Shown: piece after piece, positions 1 to 6,863 of the stretch
Layout of the letters: the number at the start of each line of letters is the position of its first letter
How positions within the stretch are numbered: the stretch's first letter is position 1
Assembly (NCBI GenBank): GCA_964454445.1
Contig: CAYVTD010000028.1
Location: 1 to 42,803 of the forward strand
Length of the DNA stretch: 42,803 bases
Reading direction: 5' to 3'
Source of the DNA: CAYVTD01 sp964454445
GTDB lineage: Bacteria; Bacteroidota; Ignavibacteria; Kapaibacteriales; UBA2268
The notes under the pieces: model-generated
Told to the model about the DNA's origin: nothing
Seen by the model: only the letters and a program-made list of their open reading frames with translations
Databases searched by the model: none
Translations under genes and position numbers: made by a program

Positions 1-9
1 TGAAAACAA

Positions 10-978
10 ATGTATAATATAAAAATATCCTCAACGGGTTTGTATTTACCGGCAAAGATTCAAACTTCAGCCGAGCTTGCCCCGCTCATCGGTAGAAGCA
101 AGGACTGGATAATATCAAGGACACAAGTTGCCGAGCGACGTATAGCAGAAGAGTCAATGGAAATCATTGCCGCTAAAGCAGCCCGCGACGCAATTCAAGA
201 TGGCAAACCACCTGATTGTATTATCAATGCTTCAACAACCCCTTTGCAGTTGATACCCGATAGCTCTGTTTTCATTCAAAGGGCTTTGGGATACGATGAA
301 ATCCCATCTTTTTCAGTTCATTCCACTTGTTTGTCATTCATTGTAGCTTTCCACACAGCAGCTGCAATGATACAAGGCGGTTCATATAAAAGGATATTAA
401 TTGTTTCGGCAGAGACAGGTACGCCCTGGCGCAATATGAAAGAACCCGAAAGTGCCTCACTTTTTGGCGATGCTGCTGCAGCAGTGATTGTCGAGAAATC
501 AGCTGAAAATGAAACTAGCGCATTGATTGACTGGCAAATGAATACTTGGAATAAAGGCGCCGATCTAACAGAATTTCGCGGCGGAGGCACGAAACATCCT
601 CCTGATAATGCAAAACTAACCAAACCAAACGACAATCTTTTTACTATGCAAGGGGTTAAAGTTTACCGTTTTGCTCTCGGCGCCGTCAAGAAAACTCTAG
701 ATATACTTTTTTCAAGAAATAATCTTACTGCTAACGATTTTGATTGGATTATTCCTCATCAAGCATCAGGTCATGCTGTCGATGCCGCTCAAAGATATGG
801 TTTTAAACCTGAGCAAATAGTGAAAATCGTCGAAAAATATGGTAATTGCATTGCCGCATCAATACCTATGGCTCTGGCAATAGTACATAAGGAAGGAAAA
901 GTTAAACGAGGAGATTTGTGTTTATTAGGAGGTACCGGTGCCGGACTCTCCGTCGGGTTTATGATTGTGCGTTTTTAA
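10..978 (+). CDS. 3-oxoacyl-ACP synthase III (FabH/KAS III-like)
   Basis: A thiolase-fold condensing enzyme of 322 residues, the usual KAS III length. The full Cys-His-Asn triad is visible: Cys107 in HSTCLSF, His250 in IPHQASGHA and Asn279 in YGNCIAASIP. The family condenses an acyl-CoA (or acyl donor) with malonyl-ACP or related acceptors; some members make C-C or ester bonds in specialised lipids. The chain ends with a glycine-rich GGTGAGLSVG segment, as in KAS III. The ATG at 10 follows a TGA at 1-3 that could be the stop of an upstream gene. It lies 16 bases before a sulfotransferase gene, so the pair is probably cotranscribed. That context suggests a specialised lipid rather than primary fatty-acid initiation, but this is an inference; it could also be the housekeeping FabH. 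Confidence 0.85.
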   Translation: MYNIKISSTGLYLPAKIQTSAELAPLIGRSKDWIISRTQVAERRIAEESMEIIAAKAARDAIQDGKPPDCIINASTTPLQLIPDSSVFIQRALGYDEIPSFSVHSTCLSFIVAFHTAAAMIQGGSYKRILIVSAETGTPWRNMKEPESASLFGDAAAAVIVEKSAENETSALIDWQMNTWNKGADLTEFRGGGTKHPPDNAKLTKPNDNLFTMQGVKVYRFALGAVKKTLDILFSRNNLTANDFDWIIPHQASGHAVDAAQRYGFKPEQIVKIVEKYGNCIAASIPMALAIVHKEGKVKRGDLCLLGGTGAGLSVGFMIVRF

Positions 979-994
979 TTTTACTGTGATTATT

Positions 995-2077
995 ATGTTA
1001 AAAAATTTGATAAGAGCTTATTGGGTAATGGCTTGTGCTTTCAAAAATCCTTTTGCTTTGCTTCCAATGATACTCGGAATTCTTATTCTGTGGTTCATTG
1101 TTTCATTTGGATTGCTCCTCGATTTCATTTTCTTTCCGAAAATCAGAAAACAAAAAATCGAAAAACCCATTATTATTATTGGCAATCCTCGCAGCGGAAC
1201 GACTTTTCTGCAAAGATTTCTCGTTGAGCAAAATGTAGGAGTTGGCACAGAATTGTGGAAGATGTTGTTTCCTTCATTAACACTTCAAAAATTAATAAAA
1301 CCTATCTTGCCAATTATTGAAAAAATAAGTCCTGCACGCTATCACCAGTATGCTGCCCACAAAACTAATCTAACAGCTATTGAAACCGACGATCCTTCTC
1401 TATTATTCCGATTTTTCGACGGCTTTTTCGTCTATGGCTTTTTTCTTGCCTTTGCCAAGGAAGATTTAAAAAAGCAATTTGCTCCAGAGTATAAAGATAC
1501 TTCTAAAAGAGATTTCAGTTGGCTGGAAAAAGTATGGAAGCGCAATCTTTTAAGCGAGAAAAGTAATCAATTGATTGCAAAAATGTTCTCTTTGAGTGTA
1601 CGTGTCTCAAAGTATCTCGAATATTTCCCCGATGCAAAGATAATTTACACCATTAGAGACCCTATGGAAACTGTTCCATCAGGCTTAAGTCTTGTTACTG
1701 GAGTGCTTGACGGCAAATTTGGCTTTTGGACGCGCCTCGAAAACAAAAAAAGGAATGAATATATCGAAAGGCTATACAATGGATTGCTTGATTTGAGTAT
1801 AAGATTTCATATTAGCTACGCAAATACCGAGTTTCCTCCAGAAAAAGTAAAAATAGTGCCTTACCAAAGAATGATGAACGATTTTGAGGCAATTATGAAC
1901 GAAATATTTGAATTTATTGATATCAAGCCAACAAATGATACTCTAGAAAACATCAAGGTTACTGCCGAAAAACAAAAAAAATTCAAAAGTGAACACAAAT
2001 ATGATTTGCAAAAATTTGGCTTAAATGAAGAAAGAATTAAACAAGATTATGAATTGATATATAAAACTTTTTTTTAA
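995..2077 (+). CDS. Membrane-anchored PAPS-dependent sulfotransferase family protein
   Basis: This 360-residue protein has the sulfotransferase P-loop-like 5'-phosphosulfate motif (GNPRSGTT, residues 63-70, after a PIIII strand). It also has a plausible 3'-phosphate-binding segment near residues 216-230 (YTIRDPMETVPSG). It resembles the Sulfotransfer_3 family, which moves sulfate from PAPS to a hydroxyl or amine. A hydrophobic stretch at about residues 20-47 suggests an N-terminal membrane anchor with the catalytic domain at the cytoplasmic face. I chose the ATG at 995; a TTG at 965 would add ten residues and overlap the upstream gene. The close spacing after the KAS III-like gene suggests a lipid or polyketide-like substrate, but the true acceptor cannot be read from sequence. 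Confidence 0.75.
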   Translation: MLKNLIRAYWVMACAFKNPFALLPMILGILILWFIVSFGLLLDFIFFPKIRKQKIEKPIIIIGNPRSGTTFLQRFLVEQNVGVGTELWKMLFPSLTLQKLIKPILPIIEKISPARYHQYAAHKTNLTAIETDDPSLLFRFFDGFFVYGFFLAFAKEDLKKQFAPEYKDTSKRDFSWLEKVWKRNLLSEKSNQLIAKMFSLSVRVSKYLEYFPDAKIIYTIRDPMETVPSGLSLVTGVLDGKFGFWTRLENKKRNEYIERLYNGLLDLSIRFHISYANTEFPPEKVKIVPYQRMMNDFEAIMNEIFEFIDIKPTNDTLENIKVTAEKQKKFKSEHKYDLQKFGLNEERIKQDYELIYKTFF

Positions 2078-2178
2078 GAGTATGATGTTTCATAAAAATT
2101 ATTAGAGCTAAATAAAAATTGCTTATATTTGTTTATGTAATCTTTTAATATATCTTTAATGATTATTTCTGGAGAAGA

Positions 2179-3006
2179 ATGAGTAGATTTGAAGACGAAC
2201 CATTAGATCTAATCGATGATGATGAAGAAAATTCTGACATCGAGAATAAATATCTTGTTGTAGATATTGCAAATAGCTATTATGGGATGCCGATTATTCA
2301 CGTGAAAGAAATTATTCCGATGCCAAATATTATTGCTTTGCCCGGCAAGGAAAACGATCTCCGGGGAATTATCAAGGTACGCAATGAAACTTATCCCTTA
2401 GTTGATTTGAGAACACTCTTTAGCCTCCCCAGTCTCGAAGATGAAGATGCTATTATGATAAAAATGCTCGCAGAAAGAGAAAAAGAACATACAAACTATA
2501 TTGATGAACTTGTTGCATCAGTTCGCGATAAGAGGGCTTTTCTTCTTAATACCGATCCACATGAATGCAAGTTCGGACAATGGTATGATTCCTTTAAAAC
2601 TGATAATCTCGACCTCTCAATATTCCTAAGCAACTTCGATTTGCCTCATAAAAGAATTCACGGAATAGCTGTTGAAGTTCAAGAAGTTGTGAAACGTAAT
2701 GATTTTGCTGAAGCGGAGAGAATCATTGATACTGTAAAGCATAACGAGCTTAAGTTGCTTATTGAATTGTTCAAAGAAGCTCCCAAGCAAATAAGAAATT
2801 CACATAGGGAACTGTCGATTATCATTGAAAAAGAAGTAAACCAGTTCGCCGTTTCGGCAGATAAAGTAGTTGGAATTGCTGAATTTACCGAAGAACAAAT
2901 CGAACAAAAGCGCGTAGCAGATAAAACTAAATACATAAAAGGCATTGCTAACGATAAGAATTATTCCTGCCTTATCATTGACATCGAAAAGCTTTACACA
3001 GCATAG
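2179..3006 (+). CDS. CheW coupling protein with inserted zinc-binding CZB domain
   Basis: A 275-residue protein. Residues about 23-90 form the first half of a CheW fold (KYLVVDIANSYYGMPI, LRGIIKVRNETYPLVDLR). Residues about 213-272 give the second half (VNQFAVSADKVVGIAEF, YIKGIANDKNYSCLIIDIEKL). Between them, residues about 97-190 match a chemoreceptor zinc-binding (CZB) helical domain, with candidate metal ligands His104, Cys130 (in HECKFGQWY), His157 and His161. CheW proteins couple chemoreceptors to CheA; CZB domains sense zinc or oxidants through a Cys-zinc switch. The stop is only three bases before the next ATG, so it is coupled to the permease gene. Upstream, a TATATTTG (2124-2131) resembles a Bacteroidota -7 box, but I see no matching -33 element. 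Confidence 0.8.
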   Translation: MSRFEDEPLDLIDDDEENSDIENKYLVVDIANSYYGMPIIHVKEIIPMPNIIALPGKENDLRGIIKVRNETYPLVDLRTLFSLPSLEDEDAIMIKMLAEREKEHTNYIDELVASVRDKRAFLLNTDPHECKFGQWYDSFKTDNLDLSIFLSNFDLPHKRIHGIAVEVQEVVKRNDFAEAERIIDTVKHNELKLLIELFKEAPKQIRNSHRELSIIIEKEVNQFAVSADKVVGIAEFTEEQIEQKRVADKTKYIKGIANDKNYSCLIIDIEKLYTA

Positions 3007-3009
3007 AAA

Positions 3010-4233
3010 ATGAACATAAAACTGATTCATTCTGTTTCAAAAAAATTTGCAAAATCCGATAAAAACAACAAGTTTATGAATTTTGCCCATTTGTTTGCAC
3101 TAATTAGTGTTATGCTTGGTAGTATGTCGCTAATTATTGCCTTATCTGTTCTTGATGGCTTTGAAACAGTGATAAAAGCTGGTATTATGAAATTCCGTTC
3201 CCACCTTACTGTTACTTCTTTTAGTAGCGAATACCTTCCAAATAGAATAAAAACCATTGCGAAAATAAATTCATATAAAGGAGTTACTGCCGTAGAGCCA
3301 GTAATAGAAAACGAAGGGTTAATCCGCTCGAAGCATTATACAGAAGGAATTTTGATTAAGGGTATAACTCAAAATTATGTAAATAATCATATTAAAATAA
3401 ATATCATTTCTGGTAATTTAGATTTCTCTGCTGGCAACAAAAACGAAATAATCATTGGCAAGCGGCTGGCTAATCGTCTTGGTGTGGCAATTGGTGATGA
3501 ATTGGTTGTTTACGCTATGAAAAATTTAAGTTCTGGCAACTTCCAATTCCCTGAGATAGAAAAATTTACAGTTATAGCAATTTACGAAACAGGCTTTGCC
3601 AAATACGATGATGTATATGCGTATATTCAATTTGCTAAAGCTGCAGAATTATTTGATTTACCCGACAACACAGCCAGTTCTTACGAAGTAACATTAGCTG
3701 ATTATACTAAGGCAAACAAGGCAAGTTTCGAATTATTCAATCTGCTCGGTTATCCATTCTACTGTTTTTCTGTTTTTGAACTACATCGCGACATTTTTGC
3801 CTGGATCGATCTTCAAAAAGCACCAATTCCTATTGTTTTAGCATTAATTAGTCTTGTAGCAGTGTTAAATATTATTACCATTCTCCTGATAGGCGTCATT
3901 GAAAAGACACATTCTACTGGTATATTGAAGGCATTGGGTATGAGTGGCAGAGATATAATGCTTGTATTTATTTACAAAGGCGTTATTATAGGTTTTATCG
4001 GCACTTTACTTGGTTGTGCTCTTGGCTACATTTTCGGAACTCTGCAAAACACTTATGGATTGATTAGTTTAAAAGCAGATATCTATTACTTAGATAAGTT
4101 GCCTATTGATATGAAATTGTGGCATTTTGAAATAGTTATATTTCTCACTGTTTTGCTCTCTTTTTTTGCTTCTATATTACCTTCTTGGCTTACTGTAAGA
4201 GTAAAACCCATCATTGCATTAAAATATAAGTAA
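3010..4233 (+). CDS. LolC/LolE-type lipoprotein-releasing ABC permease (FtsX family)
   Basis: A 407-residue inner-membrane protein with the MacB/FtsX plan: a first membrane segment at about residues 25-48 following FMNFAHLFALISVMLGSM, a periplasmic domain of about 200 residues, then three membrane segments at about 275-300, 315-345 and 370-395. The motif IEKTHSTGILKALGMSGRDI after the second segment is the coupling region typical of FtsX-like permeases. In the family, LolC/E with the ATPase LolD extracts lipoproteins from the inner membrane for delivery to the outer membrane. No LolD-like ATPase gene is in the window. The gene begins three bases after the CheW-CZB stop, an unusual pairing. 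Confidence 0.85.
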   Translation: MNIKLIHSVSKKFAKSDKNNKFMNFAHLFALISVMLGSMSLIIALSVLDGFETVIKAGIMKFRSHLTVTSFSSEYLPNRIKTIAKINSYKGVTAVEPVIENEGLIRSKHYTEGILIKGITQNYVNNHIKINIISGNLDFSAGNKNEIIIGKRLANRLGVAIGDELVVYAMKNLSSGNFQFPEIEKFTVIAIYETGFAKYDDVYAYIQFAKAAELFDLPDNTASSYEVTLADYTKANKASFELFNLLGYPFYCFSVFELHRDIFAWIDLQKAPIPIVLALISLVAVLNIITILLIGVIEKTHSTGILKALGMSGRDIMLVFIYKGVIIGFIGTLLGCALGYIFGTLQNTYGLISLKADIYYLDKLPIDMKLWHFEIVIFLTVLLSFFASILPSWLTVRVKPIIALKYK

Positions 4234-4298
4234 GTCTTGTTTAATAAAAACTATTTTCTTATTATTGCTATATCAATTAATTTTTAAACAAAAAACAA

Positions 4299-5198
4299 AT
4301 GTCATCAGAGCAACATATAACAGATATTTTATCGAAAAGCCAAATCTTTTCAACTCTCAACGAAGATGACATCTTCCAGCTAGCTGCTTATTTCCGGCGT
4401 CAAGAGTATAAGCCCGGCGAATACGTTTTCACTGCAAACGAAGATGGAAATTTTTTATATGTAGTCGAATCAGGCGAGCTTCTGCTAGAACTGTCCGGGA
4501 AACCCGAGAAGAATTACAAAAAAGGAGATATTTTCGGGGAAGTCGCTATGATTAATGAAAGCTTGCGCACCGGTAGCATCAAATCCCTGACCGATTCAAC
4601 CCTGCTGAGCATAAAAAGCACTGATCTGCTCGATGAATATAAAATTCCTTGCTCCACTATTCTTAAAGTTGTAAAAAAACTTGCTAAGCTCGTTACTTCT
4701 TATCTCCGCAGCGCAAAAGAAACAACGACAAACGATTTGATTATGGAAGGGGAGAGCGATTTTGTTGAATTTAAGTCCTCAATCAGGTGGAACAATTTTT
4801 CAAATAAATTCGATAAAAATGTGGAAAACGGCTGCTTGAAAACGATAGCGGCTTTTTGCAATTCAGGTGGAGGCACTCTGATTATTGGTGTGCAAGACAA
4901 CAGGAATGTTTGCGGTATAGAGCACGATTTGTTTGAAAGCGACGATAAATTGTTACTTCATTTTTCAAGCATAGTCCGCGAGCGGCTTGGCTACAATGTG
5001 ATGAGCTTGCTCAATTTTAACATTGAAATGGTGAAAAAGCATAAGGTCTTCCGTATTGATTGCGAACATTCTCCGACACCGGTTTATTTCCATTTCAACA
5101 ACGAAGAGTTCTTTTTCATCAGAACCGGACCAGGCACAAGTTCCCTGCCGATTAGCCAAATATACGACTATATAAGGTTTCATTTCTTTGAAATGTAG
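4299..5198 (+). CDS. Cyclic-nucleotide-binding domain fused to AlbA_2 (Schlafen-like) domain
   Basis: A 299-residue fusion. Residues about 10-135 form a cNMP-binding beta-roll with a phosphate-binding cassette (GDIFGEVAMINESLRTGSI; Glu81, Arg90, Thr91), compatible with cAMP or cGMP binding. A helical linker leads to residues about 150-280, which match the AlbA_2/Schlafen nucleic-acid-binding domain: GESDFVEFKSSIRW, then IAAFCNSGGGTLIIGVQD and GIEHD. No CRP-type helix-turn-helix follows the sensor domain, so the AlbA_2 domain seems to replace it as the effector. A nucleotide-gated regulator or nucleic-acid-binding protein is likely; the target is unknown. It stands 65 bases after the permease gene and just before tRNA-Ser. 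Confidence 0.8.
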   Translation: MSSEQHITDILSKSQIFSTLNEDDIFQLAAYFRRQEYKPGEYVFTANEDGNFLYVVESGELLLELSGKPEKNYKKGDIFGEVAMINESLRTGSIKSLTDSTLLSIKSTDLLDEYKIPCSTILKVVKKLAKLVTSYLRSAKETTTNDLIMEGESDFVEFKSSIRWNNFSNKFDKNVENGCLKTIAAFCNSGGGTLIIGVQDNRNVCGIEHDLFESDDKLLLHFSSIVRERLGYNVMSLLNFNIEMVKKHKVFRIDCEHSPTPVYFHFNNEEFFFIRTGPGTSSLPISQIYDYIRFHFFEM

Positions 5199-5212
5199 AA
5201 AAAAAAAAAGAT

Positions 5213-5243
5213 TTGTTTAAAAACAGAAATTGTTGCATATTTG
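5213..5243 (+). promoter_or_regulatory. Bacteroidota-type promoter of tRNA-Ser
   Basis: TTG at 5213-5215 lies 20 bases before CATATTTG at 5236-5243, one mismatch from the TAnnTTTG -7 consensus. The tRNA begins 13 bases further on, so the start point fits. Read by eye only. Confidence 0.5.
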
Positions 5244-5256
5244 TAATTCGTAAAAA

Positions 5257-5338
5257 GGAGGATTCGCATAATGGTATTGCAGCGGTCTTGAAAACCGCCG
5301 GGCGCAAGCCTGTGGGGGTTCGAGTCCCTCATCCTCCG
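5257..5338 (+). tRNA. tRNA-Ser(UGA)
   Basis: The seven-base acceptor stem GGAGGAT/ATCCTCC closes the molecule, with discriminator G at 5338 as expected for serine. The anticodon arm is GCGGT-CTTGAAA-ACCGC with anticodon TGA at 5289-5291. A long variable arm (CGGGCGCAAGCCTG) marks the class II serine type, and a GGTTCGAGTCC T-arm follows. The CCA end is not encoded. The 1.5 kb downstream is full of gene fragments, as at a used integration site. Confidence 0.95.
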
Positions 5339-5396
5339 CAATCTTGTTTTACAACCCTTTTCACAGTGAGGATTTAGATATAAAGAGTGAGTTTAG

Positions 5397-5417
5397 TGTC
5401 CTAAATATGTCCTAAAT
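5397..5417 (+). repeat. Two tandem TGTCCTAAAT copies, 11-base period
   Basis: The ten-mer TGTCCTAAAT occurs at 5397-5406 and again at 5408-5417, exactly one helical turn apart, 59 bases after tRNA-Ser. Such spacing suits a protein-binding site, perhaps for an integrase arm site, but no integrase gene remains here. Confidence 0.5.
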
Positions 5418-5423
5418 TTGTAA

Positions 5424-5666
5424 ACTTGGGCTTTCAAAAATCATCACCCTATGGACGACAAGCTGCATATCAATTTCGACAAATTCGGAGGCATATATTC
5501 TGTCAAACTATTTGATTTGCTTGGTAATCAAGTTTATTCCGAACAGATTGTAAACTACGGCAAACCTCATATAATTGATATATCAATACTTCCTGAAGGA
5601 GCTTATTATTTATCGGTGCAGACAATTAACTCAATTGATGGTAAAGTAGTAATAAAGAAAAAATAA
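5424..5666 (+). pseudogene. Orphan T9SS C-terminal sorting domain fragment
   Basis: The reading frame is open from 5424 after an in-frame TAA at 5421 and has an ATG at 5451. The product of at most 81 residues is only the tail of a T9SS cargo protein: a NHHPMDDKLHINF start resembling the usual YPNPxxDKLxI, then VKLFDLLGNQVYSEQI, LPEGAYYLSV and a basic VVIKKK end. There is no signal peptide and no passenger domain, so this is most simply the 3' remnant of a larger gene deleted or displaced by insertion downstream of tRNA-Ser. Translation of the short form from ATG 5451 cannot be excluded. Confidence 0.65.
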
Positions 5667-5671
5667 TGATG

Positions 5672-5722
5672 GGTTCTATAAATATCATTCTTCGCATTGT
5701 TTCGAATGATATTTATAGAACC
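5672..5722. repeat. Perfect 19-bp inverted repeat (long hairpin)
   Basis: GGTTCTATAAATATCATTC (5672-5690) is followed, after a 13-base loop, by its exact complement at 5704-5722. It directly follows the orphan sorting-domain stop and is followed by TGCCTTTT. It may be a terminator, the end of a lost gene, or a small palindromic mobile repeat. The stem is unusually long and AT-rich for a plain terminator. Confidence 0.8.
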
Positions 5723-5827
5723 TGCCTTTTGGTTTATGGGAGTTCTAAAAATTAAATATTTGTATAAATAAATATAAAACATTAATTTAGTAACAAGAAA
5801 AAAGTAAAAAATAATAGGGCAAAAAAG

Positions 5828-5965
5828 TTGAATAAAAGAAGATTCAAACCAACAGTAAAACGCGGTCTATTTGACGAACAACATATCAAGCAGCATCTGA
5901 TAAATATCGGAAATCCCTTGGAAGCAATAAACAAAGTAATAAATTTTGGGATGTTTCGCCCGTGA
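5828..5965 (+). pseudogene. Transposase N-terminal fragment (IS5-like DDE family)
   Basis: Starting at a TTG (5828) one can read 45 residues containing RFKPTVKRGLFDEQHI and NPLEAINKVINFGMFRP. This matches the conserved N-terminus of IS5-related transposases (LFDExxxxxxLxxxGDPLxxLNKxIDWExFRP). The frame stops at TGA 5963 just after FRP. A second frame continues briefly as VIQTLINM before another stop. The catalytic DDE region is wholly absent, and no matching terminal inverted repeats were identified. The family label rests on recalled consensus. Confidence 0.6.
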
Positions 5966-6018
5966 TTCAGACATTGATAAATATGTGAAAATGTCTTTTT
6001 TTTTATATATATTCGGAG

Positions 6019-6750
6019 ATTTTTACGAAAAAGATTTTTGTTTATTTTAGTTTTATCGTCTTATTAACAGTTGTTTCAAAATCTCAATTCCAAGATGATT
6101 GGGAGCAGACCAACGGACCTTTCGGAGGTATTATATTATTTTTAGCAATAAGTGGGAATAATATATTTGCCGGAACAGGTGGAGGTGGAGTATTTATCAG
6201 ACAATTATCTGCATCTCTAAACCCTCCTGCATTGGCTAATCCAGCTAATAATTCTACAAATATATCAATTAATCCAAACTTGTCTTGGAATACATCAGCA
6301 AACGCAACAAGCTACACATTGCAGATCTCTACAAGTAATGCTTTTTCTTCCTGTGTTGTTAATCAAACCGATATATCTGGCACAGCTTTCCAAGTTACAG
6401 GATTAGATTACAACACTCAATACTTCTGGAGAGTTCAGGCAGTTAATGCAACGGATATATCAGAATGGTCTGAAGTTTGGCAATTTACAACCGAAGATGC
6501 AACTTCAGTTCAGGAAAACAATGAACAGCTTACTGTAAACATCTCTCCCAACCCCGCTAACAATATTATCAACATAGTGTTAAACGGTTCTTTGGGCAAT
6601 GCAGAAATTGCAATTTATAACATATACGGACAAAAAATTTTAGTCTCGCAAATCTTTGGAAATGATTTGCAGGTTGATGTGTCCGGATTATCTCCGGGTG
6701 TTTATTTTATTAAAGCAGGCAACTATAAACAAATGTTTATAAAGCAGTAA
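6019..6750 (+). CDS. Degenerate T9SS-sorted propeller/Fn3 protein with lost start codon
   Basis: The open frame runs from 5989. From 6019 it reads as a clear signal peptide (FTKKIFVYFSFIVLLTVVSKSQ), then DDWEQTNGPFGG and LAISGNNIFAGTGGGGVF, typical of one blade of the repeat propellers common in these bacteria. It jumps directly into a single Fn3-like domain (about residues 75-165, NYNTQYFWRV-like core, SEWSEVWQFTTE) and a T9SS tail (ISPNPANNIINIVL, GVYFIKAG, MFIKQ). No ATG, GTG or TTG precedes the signal peptide in frame; ATT 6019 sits where a start would be. The first usable start is TTG 6232, which lacks the signal peptide. Most likely a decayed, internally deleted cargo gene. Confidence 0.6.
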   Translation: MFTKKIFVYFSFIVLLTVVSKSQFQDDWEQTNGPFGGIILFLAISGNNIFAGTGGGGVFIRQLSASLNPPALANPANNSTNISINPNLSWNTSANATSYTLQISTSNAFSSCVVNQTDISGTAFQVTGLDYNTQYFWRVQAVNATDISEWSEVWQFTTEDATSVQENNEQLTVNISPNPANNIINIVLNGSLGNAEIAIYNIYGQKILVSQIFGNDLQVDVSGLSPGVYFIKAGNYKQMFIKQ

Positions 6751-6757
6751 ATCTCTA

Positions 6758-6793
6758 CCACTCCTCCCCGTAAAAAACAGCGGGGAGGAGTGG
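6758..6793. terminator. GC-rich 13-bp palindrome, probable terminator
   Basis: CCACTCCTCCCCG (6758-6770) pairs perfectly with CGGGGAGGAGTGG (6781-6793) around a 10-base loop, eight bases after the stop at 6750. T-rich sequence (TATTTTTTT) follows after about eight bases. It may also be a REP-like dispersed palindrome, given its G/C composition in an AT-rich region. Confidence 0.6.
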
Positions 6794-6863
6794 GGAAAAT
6801 GTATTTTTTTAAAGTATTTTTTTAAAATTTTTTAAGGAGGTTTTATTAAAGGTCATATTAATA

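Noticed and set aside
318..635. Minus-strand open frame of 105 codons inside the KAS III gene
   Set aside because: Lies wholly opposite conserved catalytic coding sequence; composition looks like a shadow frame.
5257..5338. tRNA with long variable arm considered as selenocysteine tRNA
   Set aside because: The anticodon is TGA, not TCA, and the acceptor stem is seven base pairs with discriminator G, as in tRNA-Ser.
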